Assembly (NCBI GenBank): GCA_047602465.1
Contig: JASGHF010000002.1
Location: forward strand, 248,001-312,000
Origin: JADZAI01 sp047602465
GTDB taxonomy: Bacteria > Pseudomonadota > Alphaproteobacteria > Micropepsales > Micropepsaceae
Reading direction: 5' to 3'
DNA length: 64,000 nt
The position numbers were made by a program, and so were the translations under genes. The notes under the pieces are model-generated. The model was given only the letters and a program-made list of their open reading frames with translations, was not told the origin of the DNA and did no database searches. Positions 57,083-64,000 of the stretch are shown here, piece after piece (within the stretch, counting starts at the first letter, position 1; every line of letters starts with the position of its first letter).

Positions 57083-57203
57083 TGTGAAATCGCGGCATTC
57101 CTGCCCGGCAGATTTCAGCGCGGTGAGCAGATTCTGCCTGCTTTCCAAGGTGTTTATCATGCCGGTTTCCGCGCATTTTCGCGTATCGATCCCGGTTCGG
57201 GTC

Positions 57204-57220
57204 TTGGCCTCGCGCTTGCT
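57204..57220 (+). promoter_or_regulatory. Sigma-54-type promoter for fliK-flgD-flgE
   Basis: TTGGCCTCGCGCTTGCT has the -24 GG (57206-57207) and the -12 GC (57218-57219) 10 bases apart with TTGC at the -12. The start site would be near 57231, about 29 bases before the fliK ATG. Confidence 0.65.
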
Positions 57221-57259
57221 TCGTCACGTGGCACCGCCATTCCGCCGGACCCCTTTTGT

Positions 57260-58465
57260 ATGCTCACCATCGCCTCAGTTCTGACCCCCAGCGCGCCGAT
57301 GCCCAACGCCATCGACGGCCCGGCGGCGTCAGAGGCGACGTCGTCCGGCGCGTCCGATTTCCTCGCGCTGCTCGGCGGCGTGAAGCCCGGCAAGAAGGCG
57401 AAAGCCACCGGGGCGACCGCTGCAAAACCGTCCGCAACGCCGGTCGCGACACCACCCGCCGCTGCGCCCACCACAAAGACCGGAAACGCCGAAAAGGCAG
57501 AAAATGACAAGCCGGCAGCCTCTGGCGCCACCGGCGAGGGCGGCAAGGCCGTCGTCGTCGCCAGGACAGCCCTGAAGGCCGCCGTGACGGAGGCGAAGGC
57601 CAACGGCGAGGCCGCCAAGGTCCAGCTTGGCGCAGAGATGTCGGCCTCGATCATGGCCGCGCTCGGCGTATTCGGAAAAGCCAAAGCCGGAACCGAGACC
57701 ACCGTCGCCGGCGCGGCCGAAACCGCCACGGCCATGGCCAACGCCACGCCCGTCACCGAAGAGGGCGGCAAGACCAAAACGAAACCGCCGCGCACCGCGA
57801 ACCGGCGCGATGTGGCCGAAACCGCCAAACCCGAAACCGGCGCGAAGACCGCAGAGACGCCGCAGCCCGGCGCGAAGCCGGTCAAGGCAGAGGCCGAGCA
57901 CGTCGCGCCCACGCCCCAGCGCCCCGCCGAAACCTCCCAGCCGCCGCTCGCCACGAAGCAAACCGGCGACGAGGCTCAGCCTGCCGTTTTGCCGGTCGAG
58001 GCGCAGGTCTCCGAAGCCCGCATCCCGCTCGCCTCCCGCGAGGCCGCTCAGGCCGGCATCGCCGCGCCGATCCTCGCCATGCGCGTGGTTACGAAGGACG
58101 GCGTCGCGAAATCCATCGAGATCCGGCTCGACCCCGCCGAACTCGGTCAGGTCGACGTGAAGCTGGAGACCGGCCATGACGGCAGGCTCCAGGCGGTGCT
58201 CTCCACCGAATCCGCAGACGCCTTCGAGCTTCTGAAGAAGGACAGCGGCGCTCTGGAAGCAGCGCTGCGCGAGGCCGGGATCGACCTTGCCGACGGCGCG
58301 ATCACATTCGCCCTCAACGATTCCGCCGCCGATCACTCGCACCAGCGCGAGGCCGCCTATGGCGGCGCGAGCGCCCGCCGCGATGCGGCAGAAGGCGAGC
58401 TTGTCGCCGCCGCTGCCGCGCAAACCTCATCCTGGCGCCACGGCGTCCTCGATATTTCCGTCTAG
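57260..58465 (+). CDS. fliK: Flagellar hook-length control protein FliK
   Basis: FliK sets hook length and switches export from hook to filament subunits. The 401-residue protein has a long, low-complexity Ala/Thr/Pro/Lys-rich N-terminal two thirds, as expected for the molecular-ruler part. A folded C-domain (about 275-370) contains the conserved IEIRLDPAELGQVDVKLETGHDGRLQAVLSTE. The ATG at 57260 has no obvious ribosome-binding site; the next ATG (57299) has none either. It heads the fliK-flgD-flgE operon behind a sigma-54-type promoter. Confidence 0.9.
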   Translation: MLTIASVLTPSAPMPNAIDGPAASEATSSGASDFLALLGGVKPGKKAKATGATAAKPSATPVATPPAAAPTTKTGNAEKAENDKPAASGATGEGGKAVVVARTALKAAVTEAKANGEAAKVQLGAEMSASIMAALGVFGKAKAGTETTVAGAAETATAMANATPVTEEGGKTKTKPPRTANRRDVAETAKPETGAKTAETPQPGAKPVKAEAEHVAPTPQRPAETSQPPLATKQTGDEAQPAVLPVEAQVSEARIPLASREAAQAGIAAPILAMRVVTKDGVAKSIEIRLDPAELGQVDVKLETGHDGRLQAVLSTESADAFELLKKDSGALEAALREAGIDLADGAITFALNDSAADHSHQREAAYGGASARRDAAEGELVAAAAAQTSSWRHGVLDISV

Positions 58466-58474
58466 GAGCCTGTC

Positions 58475-59143
58475 ATGGACGTCAACGCCACCTCGGCCGC
58501 CAGCAGCCAGGCGCAGAAGTCGAACAAGGTTCTCACCCAGAACTTCGACACCTTCCTCAAGCTGCTCACCGCGCAACTCCAGAATCAGGATCCGCTGGAG
58601 CCGATGGACGCGGCGCAGTTCACGCAGCAGCTCGTCCAGTATTCCAGCGTCGAGCAGGGCATCTACACCAACAAGAACCTCGAAACGCTCATCGCGATGC
58701 AGCAGACCGCCGGCCTTGGCTCGGCGGTCAACTATATCGGGCGCGAAGTGATGGCCGAGAATCCGCAGGCGCTTCTCGCCGACGGCCAGGCGACATGGAC
58801 CTATACTCTGCCTACCGCCGCCACCAGCGTGTCGCTCGCCGTGCGCGATGCGAACGGCAAGGTCGTCTACTCCGGCACCGGACCGGTCACGGCGGGCGAA
58901 CACACGATCGGCTGGGATGGAAAGCTCGCCAGCGGCGCCGACGCGCCGGCGGGCGTCTACAAGCTCGAGATCACGGCGAAGGCGGCCGACAACTCCGCCA
59001 TCGCCGCGCCCATCACGCTGCAGGGCCGCGTGACGGGCGTACAGATGATCAACGGCGCTGTCGTCCTCAACCTCGGCGGCATCAAACTGAATCTGACGGA
59101 TGTGCAGGCCGTCCGCGAGGCGGTGGTCGCCACGGACGCCTGA
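58475..59143 (+). CDS. flgD: Flagellar hook assembly scaffolding protein FlgD
   Basis: FlgD caps the growing hook. The 222-residue protein has the conserved N-terminal part LTQNFDTFLKLLTAQLQNQDPLEPMDAAQFTQQLVQYSSVEQGI, a central FlgD Ig-like domain with VSLAVRDANGKVVYSGTGPVTAGEHTIGWDGKLASG, and a Tudor-like end. AGGAG precedes the ATG, 9 bp after the fliK stop. It lies between fliK and flgE. Confidence 0.95.
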   Translation: MDVNATSAASSQAQKSNKVLTQNFDTFLKLLTAQLQNQDPLEPMDAAQFTQQLVQYSSVEQGIYTNKNLETLIAMQQTAGLGSAVNYIGREVMAENPQALLADGQATWTYTLPTAATSVSLAVRDANGKVVYSGTGPVTAGEHTIGWDGKLASGADAPAGVYKLEITAKAADNSAIAAPITLQGRVTGVQMINGAVVLNLGGIKLNLTDVQAVREAVVATDA

Positions 59144-59250
59144 CAGGACTGGATCGACTGAAGACGACGCGCCACCAGAATGACGGCGCGCTTTGAAAAT
59201 GGGGCGGCACGCAGCGCGAAGCGCGCGGGCGCGCATTCGGGGAATGTAAA

Positions 59251-60552
59251 ATGAGCCTCTACGGCGCACTCTTTACGGGCGTGTCCAGCCTCGCGGCCAA
59301 CAGCCGCGCTCTGGGCATTTCGTCCAACAACATCGCGAACGTGAACACCGTCGGCTACAAAGCCTCCATGGCGCAGTTCGAGACCCTGCTGGGCCGCGAT
59401 ACGCCGGCCGGCCAGTTCTCCAGCGGCGGCGTCCGCACCATCACCCAGCAGCGCGTCACCGCGCAGGGCCTGCCGCAGAATACCGACAGCGCCACCGATC
59501 TCGCGATCAGCGGCCAGGGCTTCTTCGTGGTTTCCAAGGCCAATCAGCCTTCGACGGGCAATGGCGGCCTCCTCTACACCCGCGCCGGCTCCTTCACGCC
59601 GGACGATGACGGCAATCTGCGGAACGCCCAGGGCTTCTATCTCATGGGCTGGCGTCTGGATGCGTTCGGCAACATCCCGACCAACACCTCGACACTGGAG
59701 CCGATCAGCCTCGGCACGCTCACCGGCACCGCCGAAGCGAGCACGTCGATCGTCCTCAGCACCAACCTGCAGGCGAGCTCCACTGCGGTTCCCGGCTACA
59801 CGGCCGGCCAGATGGCGTCGGGCGCGCAGACCCCGACCTTCCAGCGCACTGTCGAGGTCTATGACAGCCAGGGCGGGGTGCAGCCGATCCGTATCGCGTT
59901 CGTAAAGACAGGTGCGAACACCTGGCAGTACGAAGCGATCTATGACGGCGATCCGGCGAATATCGGCGGCGCCGGCAACAACCCCATCGCCACCGGCACG
60001 CTCACCTTCAACACCAACGGCACGCTGGCGACGCCGACCACGCCGGTGTCGATGACCATTCCCTGGGCGCCTGCGTCGGGCCTCAGCGCCCAGGCGATCT
60101 CGCTGAACTTCGGCACGCCCGGTCAGTCCGGCGGCATGACGCAGTTCGAGACGCCGTCATCGTCGAACTCACCCATCGTCGACGGCGCCGTGTTCGGACG
60201 TCTCGCGGGCGTCTCGGTGAATTCGGAAGGCGTCGTGACGGCGATCTTCGACAATGGCGTCCAGCGCGCCGTCTACAAGATCCCGCTCGCGACCTTCACC
60301 AATCCCGACGGACTGACGGCGCTGAACGCAAACGTCTACCGGATGAGCGAAGATTCAGGCCCGGTGACGATCTCCGAACCCAATGTCGGCAGCGCCGGCT
60401 CGATCCTCGCGGCGAACCTGGAATCGTCCACCGTCGACCTCGCGAAAGAGTTCACCGACATGATCACGACGCAGCGCGCCTACAGCGCCGCGACCCGCAT
60501 CATCTCGACGGCGGACGCGATGCTCCAGGAAATGCTGAGCATTAAGAGATAG
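59251..60552 (+). CDS. flgE: Flagellar hook protein FlgE
   Basis: FlgE forms the hook. The 433-residue protein has the rod/hook N-terminus SLYGALFTGVSSLAANSRALGISSNNIANVNTVGYK with the NIANVNTxGYK signature. The hook centre contains QRVTAQGLPQNTDSATDLAISGQGFFVV. The C-terminal helix is ESSTVDLAKEFTDMITTQRAYSAATRIISTADAMLQEMLSI. GGGGAA lies before the ATG, 107 bp after flgD. It ends 21 bp before a strong terminator, so it closes the fliK-flgD-flgE unit. Confidence 0.95.
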   Translation: MSLYGALFTGVSSLAANSRALGISSNNIANVNTVGYKASMAQFETLLGRDTPAGQFSSGGVRTITQQRVTAQGLPQNTDSATDLAISGQGFFVVSKANQPSTGNGGLLYTRAGSFTPDDDGNLRNAQGFYLMGWRLDAFGNIPTNTSTLEPISLGTLTGTAEASTSIVLSTNLQASSTAVPGYTAGQMASGAQTPTFQRTVEVYDSQGGVQPIRIAFVKTGANTWQYEAIYDGDPANIGGAGNNPIATGTLTFNTNGTLATPTTPVSMTIPWAPASGLSAQAISLNFGTPGQSGGMTQFETPSSSNSPIVDGAVFGRLAGVSVNSEGVVTAIFDNGVQRAVYKIPLATFTNPDGLTALNANVYRMSEDSGPVTISEPNVGSAGSILAANLESSTVDLAKEFTDMITTQRAYSAATRIISTADAMLQEMLSIKR

Positions 60553-60573
60553 CGCCGTTTCTTTAAGAGATCG

Positions 60574-60614
60574 GGGCGCGGCGTTTCATTTCGGAACGCC
60601 GCGCCCGCATTTTT
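60574..60614 (+). terminator. Intrinsic terminator after flgE
   Basis: GGGCGCGGCGTT (60574-60585) pairs perfectly with AACGCCGCGCCC (60595-60606) around a 9-base loop, followed by GCATTTTT. It is a strong rho-independent terminator for the hook operon. Confidence 0.9.
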
Positions 60615-60656
60615 GGACATAACGCCTTGTGATTGATGCCGTTTTTACGACGCCGC

Positions 60657-60671
60657 TTAAACCGGGCTTAA
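60657..60671 (+). promoter_or_regulatory. Perfect CtrA box upstream of sciP
   Basis: TTAA (60657-60660), seven bases, TTAA (60668-60671) is the full CtrA consensus TTAA-N7-TTAA. It lies 63 bp upstream of the sciP ATG. In Caulobacter CtrA activates sciP, and SciP then limits CtrA activity, so the same loop is suggested. Confidence 0.75.
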
Positions 60672-60733
60672 GTCGAGCGTGGCAATCTCCCCCCACACAA
60701 AGAGCGCTGCTTGATGGCGCGGATGGGGTCGAT

Positions 60734-61000
60734 ATGAGTGATGCACGTGTCACGTACGTGATCGGACCGGACGGAGCGCCGCTGACGGTGGCCGACCTTC
60801 CGAATCCCGATACCAAGCGTTGGGTGATCCGCCGCAAGGCGGAAGTGGTGGCGGCTGTTCGCGGCGGCCTGCTGAGCCTTGAAGAGGCCTGCAACCGCTA
60901 CACGCTCACCGTCGAAGAATTCCTGGCCTGGCAGAAGGCGATCGATCGCCACGGCCTCGCCGGCCTGCGCACCACGCGCATCCAGCAGTATCGCGCCTGA
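60734..61000 (+). CDS. sciP: CtrA inhibitor SciP (DUF1153)
   Basis: SciP is a small helix-turn-helix protein that binds CtrA and blocks activation of CtrA-dependent promoters in the cell cycle. The 88-residue product has YVIGPDGAPLTVADLPNPDTKRWVIRRKAEVVAAVRGGLLSLEEACNRYTLTVEEFLAWQKAIDRHGLAGLRTTR, matching DUF1153/SciP along its length. The ATG at 60734 (GGGG upstream) fits homology; a longer frame from 60629 is not homologous. The gene lies between flgE and a kinase, as in other alphaproteobacteria, and a CtrA box lies in its promoter. Confidence 0.93.
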   Translation: MSDARVTYVIGPDGAPLTVADLPNPDTKRWVIRRKAEVVAAVRGGLLSLEEACNRYTLTVEEFLAWQKAIDRHGLAGLRTTRIQQYRA

Positions 61001-61023
61001 TCGGTCGATCACGGCAGAACGCG

Positions 61024-61055
61024 ACGCCGGGCCGAAAGGTCCGGCGTTTCGTTTT
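61024..61055 (+). terminator. Intrinsic terminator after sciP
   Basis: ACGCCGGGCC (61024-61033) pairs with GGTCCGGCGT (61038-61047) around GAAA, with one G-T pair, followed by TTCGTTTT. It is next to the stop codon of the converging kinase gene. Confidence 0.75.
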
Positions 61056-62882
61056 CTAGCGCGGCAGATTGCCGGACGGCACGGTCAGCCGCATCAACAA
61101 CCCGCCCGGCTCCCATGAATGCGTGATCGTCCCGCCCAGCTGACCGGCCGCGCTGCGGGCCGCCATGTCCGTACCGAAGCCGCGGCGGGCCGGCGGCCCG
61201 CCCAGAACCGGCCCGCCTTCCTCGCGCCACGTCAGCACATACGCGTCGCCCTCGGTCGAGCCGGAGATGACGATCCGGCCGCGCTCGTTCGAGAGCGCTC
61301 CGTACTTCACGGCATTGGTCGCCTGCTCGTGCATGACAAGCGCCAGCGCCGTCGCCGTCTTCGACCCGATGGCCGCGTCATCGCCCTGGAAGACGAAGCG
61401 GTCCTCGCCGGCATCGGCATAGGGACGCACCAGCGTCTTCAGCAATCCGAAGACGGACTGCCCGCCATCCACCGGCGCGCCGTGGTCGAGCGAATGCGGC
61501 CGCACATATTCATGCGCCAGCGACAGGGCGTTCAGCCGCTCGCGGAAGGCCTGCGCGAATGGGCGCGCAGCGTCGTCGCCACGCGCCGTCAGCGAGACGA
61601 GACCGCCCACCACAGCGAAGATGTTCTTGATCCGGTGCGAGAGTTCATTGGCCAGGAGGTCGCGCGCCTCCTCCGACCGCTTCATGTCCTCGATATCGGT
61701 GCAGGTGCCGAACCAGCGCTCGATCGCTCCGCTCGCATCCCTGATCGCCAGCGCGCGTCCCAGCACCCAGCGATATTCGCCCGAGCGATGCCGCAGGCGG
61801 TATTCGATTTCGTAAGGCTCGCCGGTCTCCAGCGAATGACGCCAGCGCGCCCAGGCGCGCTCCTGATCGTCCGGATGGAACATGTCGTTCCACCCGGCGC
61901 CGTCGGTCGAACCCTGCGGCACGCCCGTATATTCGTACCAGCGCTGATTATAGTAGTCGTGATAGCCATCCGGCAGCGTCGACCATACCATCTGCGGCAT
62001 CGCATCGGCGATCGCGCGGAACTTGCGCTCGCTCGCCGCGAGTTCCTGTACGGCCTGGATGCGCTCGGTGATGTCGCGGGCGACGGCTACGAGATTCAGC
62101 GGTCTGCCGTGTGCGTCGCGCGTGATGGAAATGGAGTTCGACGCCCACACGATCTTGCCGTTCGGCCAGACATAGCGCTCTTCCAGCTGCACATTCGCGT
62201 CGCCTGCGATCGCGGCGTTCACTGCATCGATGTGCCGCTCACGATCCTCGGGATGCAGGAACTCGCGCACCGAACGGCCCAGCAGTTCGGCGCGCGACCG
62301 GCCCATCAGCTCCGAGTATTCGGCGTTGATGAAGACGATCCGCCCGTCCAGCTCCTTCTGGACGACGCCGATGGGCGCCTTGGACACAAGGCTGAAAAGA
62401 TTGGACTGCCGCCGCTCGGCTTCCGCCGCACGGCGACGGATCTCGATGGTCTGCGCCGCATTGCGCGCGAGGATATCGAGCATCGCCACGCGGTCGGTAT
62501 CCAGGCCGTCGGGATGCGGCACGGTATCCAGAACGCACAGCATGCCGAAGGGCGGTTGATCCTCGTGCTTCATCGGCGCACCGGCGAAGAAGCGCACATG
62601 CGGCTCGCCCGTCACGACATCGCTGTGCCGGAAGCGCGGATCGTTCCTGACGTCCGGCGCCACGACGACGCCGTGGACATCCAGCGTCCGCACGAAGTCG
62701 ACGGTCACGGCCCGGCCCTGCGCCTCCGGCATGCCCGATTGCGCCACCACCCAGGCGCCGTCGGCGCCGGTCAAGGTGATGACCGCGATCGGCATACCGC
62801 TGACGCGAGCGGCAAGTCCGGCGATTTCAGTGAGTTCAACGTCACCTGCAGGCGGGTCGGCCGCGGCGGCTCGCTGCGTCAT
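61056..62882 (-). CDS. GAF-PAS-PAS sensor histidine kinase of the HWE family
   Basis: The 608-residue cytoplasmic kinase begins with a GAF domain (about 10-155, AGLAARVSGMPIAVITLTGADGAWVVAQSG). Two PAS domains follow (about 165-280 and 290-405, with FINAEYSELMGRSRAELLG and YHDYYNQRWYEYTGVPQGS). It ends in an HWE/HisKA_2-type kinase core whose phosphate-accepting histidine is in ELSHRIKNIFAVVGGLVSL. HEQATNAVKYGAL is the N-box with the family His-Glu. No receiver or regulator gene is adjacent. A general-stress (PhyR-type) or light/oxygen-sensing input is possible, but there is no LOV cysteine motif (GRNCRFLQ). Confidence 0.88.
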   Translation of the reverse strand: MTQRAAAADPPAGDVELTEIAGLAARVSGMPIAVITLTGADGAWVVAQSGMPEAQGRAVTVDFVRTLDVHGVVVAPDVRNDPRFRHSDVVTGEPHVRFFAGAPMKHEDQPPFGMLCVLDTVPHPDGLDTDRVAMLDILARNAAQTIEIRRRAAEAERRQSNLFSLVSKAPIGVVQKELDGRIVFINAEYSELMGRSRAELLGRSVREFLHPEDRERHIDAVNAAIAGDANVQLEERYVWPNGKIVWASNSISITRDAHGRPLNLVAVARDITERIQAVQELAASERKFRAIADAMPQMVWSTLPDGYHDYYNQRWYEYTGVPQGSTDGAGWNDMFHPDDQERAWARWRHSLETGEPYEIEYRLRHRSGEYRWVLGRALAIRDASGAIERWFGTCTDIEDMKRSEEARDLLANELSHRIKNIFAVVGGLVSLTARGDDAARPFAQAFRERLNALSLAHEYVRPHSLDHGAPVDGGQSVFGLLKTLVRPYADAGEDRFVFQGDDAAIGSKTATALALVMHEQATNAVKYGALSNERGRIVISGSTEGDAYVLTWREEGGPVLGGPPARRGFGTDMAARSAAGQLGGTITHSWEPGGLLMRLTVPSGNLPR

Positions 62883-63131
62883 CGATCTTCCCGCGAAGAT
62901 GTGGCCATGGAACGTCCGGTTCCCGGAAACCGCACAATACCGCCTTTCCTACATCCGCCTATCGTATTTCACATGCCGGGAAAACGATAGCGCCGGTGAA
63001 ACCAGCCGCCCGGTAGCAACGATATTTTCGGCTCCGGCGCGCTCAAAACGCCTCAAATCACGGCCGCCGCCCCTGACACGGCCGTCATGGTTAGAAATTT
63101 CTGAACGGACTCAGCGCTTTCGCGCCTGCCG

Positions 63132-63146
63132 TTAAGACCCCGTTTA
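63132..63146 (+). promoter_or_regulatory. CtrA-like site upstream of fliF
   Basis: TTAA (63132-63135), seven bases, TTTA (63143-63146) is one base off the CtrA consensus. It lies 89 bp from the fliF GTG. In Caulobacter the early fliF operon is activated by CtrA, so this is a plausible regulator site. Confidence 0.5.
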
Positions 63147-63220
63147 CGTGCCCCCGGCAAATCTTGCCTAGCACCGCCCGGTTCGGGGAGCCGCGGCGTG
63201 AACGCTCAGGAAGAATCGGC

Positions 63221-64000
63221 GTGCCCGAATTCATGCGCTCGATCATGGGATGGCGGCTGGCGGCGATCGCCGGCGTCACGCTTGCGGCCGCCGGCTTGCT
63301 GTTCTGGCTGGCGACGCAGGCGACCAAGGAACCTATGGGCCTCCTCTTCTCGGGCCTCGATCCGCGCGACAGCTCGGCCATCGTCGAACGTCTCGACGCC
63401 GCGAACGTGCCTTATGAAATCAAGGGCGATGGCTCGACCATTCTCGTCCCGCAGGATCGCGCCCTCCGCCTGCGCATGCAGATGGCGGGTGAAGGCCTGC
63501 CGGCCGGCGGCGGGGTCGGCTACGAGATCTTCGACAATCAGGACGCGCTTGGCGTCACATCATTCCAGCAGAACGTCAACAAGCTCCGTGCGCTGGAGGG
63601 CGAACTCGCCCGCACCATCCGCTCGCTCGACCGCATCGAACAGGCGCGCGTCCATCTGGTGATCCCCGAGCGCAAGCTCTTCAATGACGCCGCCGCCCAG
63701 CCGACCGCCTCCATCGTGATCCGCGCCCGCGGCGCCATCGCGCCGGAGCAGGTTCAGGCGGTGCAGCACCTCGTCGCCAGCGCCGTCGAGGGCCTGACCC
63801 CCGGCCGCGTCAGCGTCGTCGATGAAAAAGGCCAGCTTCTGGCTGGCGGCGAAGGTGACACGGGTACCGCCTCGGTGCAGGCGGCGCTGGACAACCGCAA
63901 GGCAGCCTATGAGGAGCGCGTGCGCCGCCAGGTCGAAGGCATCGTCGCCTCGATCGCCGGCCCCGGCCGCGCGCGTGTCGAGGTCAATGCCGATCTCGAC
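63221..64000 (+). CDS. fliF: Flagellar M-ring protein FliF (3' end cut by window)
   Basis: FliF builds the MS ring in the inner membrane. The start is GTG at 63221, chosen because AGGAAG lies 7 bases upstream; the ATG at 63233 is in frame and possible. 260 codons are visible: an N-terminal membrane helix (WRLAAIAGVTLAAAGLLFWLA), then the ring-building domain with EPMGLLFSGLDPRDSSAIVERLDAANVPYEIKGDG and ALEGELARTIRSLDRIEQARVHLVIPERKLF. The frame is open to the window end. Other ring genes (fliG, fliN) should follow outside the window. Confidence 0.95.
   Translation, partial: MPEFMRSIMGWRLAAIAGVTLAAAGLLFWLATQATKEPMGLLFSGLDPRDSSAIVERLDAANVPYEIKGDGSTILVPQDRALRLRMQMAGEGLPAGGGVGYEIFDNQDALGVTSFQQNVNKLRALEGELARTIRSLDRIEQARVHLVIPERKLFNDAAAQPTASIVIRARGAIAPEQVQAVQHLVASAVEGLTPGRVSVVDEKGQLLAGGEGDTGTASVQAALDNRKAAYEERVRRQVEGIVASIAGPGRARVEVNADLD

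Larger units (their letters stand above)
56910..57259. other. 350-bp divergent flagellar promoter region (flgK/fliK)
   Basis: No gene is supported here. The region holds two sigma-54-type -24/-12 sites on opposite strands (57068-57082 minus; 57204-57220 plus). A weaker second plus-strand site TGGCAC-N5-TTCCG is at 57229-57243. Between them a CTGCC-C-GGCAG inverted repeat at 57103-57113 could bind the activator FlbD, but this is a guess. Confidence 0.6.

Noticed and set aside
57229..57244. Second plus-strand sigma-54 site TGGCAC-N5-TTCCG before fliK
   Set aside because: The -12 element has CC in place of the required GC; the site at 57204-57220 has a correct -12 and is preferred.

Overview
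The window is a 64 kb chromosomal segment of a GC-rich alphaproteobacterium. The evidence is the prs–rplY–pth–ychF block, a petABC cytochrome bc1 operon, a Coq4-type ubiquinone protein, a manganese riboswitch in front of a UPF0016 exporter, and the flagellar cluster with sciP (DUF1153), the small CtrA-inhibitor found in alphaproteobacteria. A perfect CtrA-type TTAA-N7-TTAA box lies upstream of sciP, a CtrA-like box upstream of fliF, and sigma-54-type promoters between flgK and fliK. This is Caulobacter-style cell-cycle and flagellar control, so a member of the Caulobacterales/Hyphomonadaceae side of the class is likely; the genus cannot be fixed from the sequence alone. No phage, transposon, CRISPR array or rRNA operon is seen; one tRNA-Met is present.

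Layout. 0–4.5 kb: end of prs, metY, a structured non-coding stretch, then rplY–pth–ychF (translation housekeeping). 4.6–6.9 kb: a tightly coupled dienelactone hydrolase–MaoC–MaoC–dienelactone hydrolase cluster. 6.9–12.3 kb, minus strand: methylthioadenosine salvage (mtnA, apt, mtnP) and the petABC bc1 complex, ending in a strong terminator. 12.5–17.7 kb: exported and membrane proteins of unknown function, a TerC-family membrane protein, two paralogous membrane proteins flanking a DUF6491 lipoprotein, and a short-passenger autotransporter. 17.8–28 kb: a minus-strand chain DUF1285–NUDIX–DUF6111–cca–exported protein divergent from a plus-strand MoxR–DUF58–DUF4159–membrane protein operon; almost all junctions are 4-base stop/start overlaps.

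28–38 kb: accessory metabolism (GNAT, two GSTs, amidohydrolase, coq4 divergent from tetR across a perfect 14+14 operator, a cysteine-rich CWC protein, rhodanese, NmrA-like and two SDR oxidoreductases), a frameshifted NUDIX gene and a flagellin-like helical protein. 38–42.4 kb: motA and a MacAB-type export system. 42.5–47.3 kb: a saccharopine dehydrogenase–TPP enzyme–ALDH7 operon divergent from an Lrp/AsnC regulator, which looks like a lysine/aminoadipate catabolic unit. 47.3–52.4 kb: an SRPBCC/ArsR divergent pair, threonine ammonia-lyase, a histidine kinase gene broken by a frameshift, and the Mn riboswitch with its UPF0016 exporter. 52.5–64 kb: tRNA-Met, mnmA, then flagellar genes flgL/flgK (minus) and fliK–flgD–flgE, sciP, an HWE-family sensor kinase and the start of fliF (plus).

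Three kinds of short palindromic repeat are scattered between genes: one with a CCTCCCCCGT signature, one with a GCGAAGGCG core, and one with CCTCATCCTGAGG that runs into the tetR reading frame. The clearest regulatory signals are the TetR, ArsR, CtrA and sigma-54 sites and the manganese riboswitch. The least explained parts are the structured 1.5–1.9 kb intergenic region, the mirrored hydrolase/hydratase cluster, the paralogous membrane-protein pair, the TPP enzyme inside the lysine-type operon, and the flagellin-like protein.
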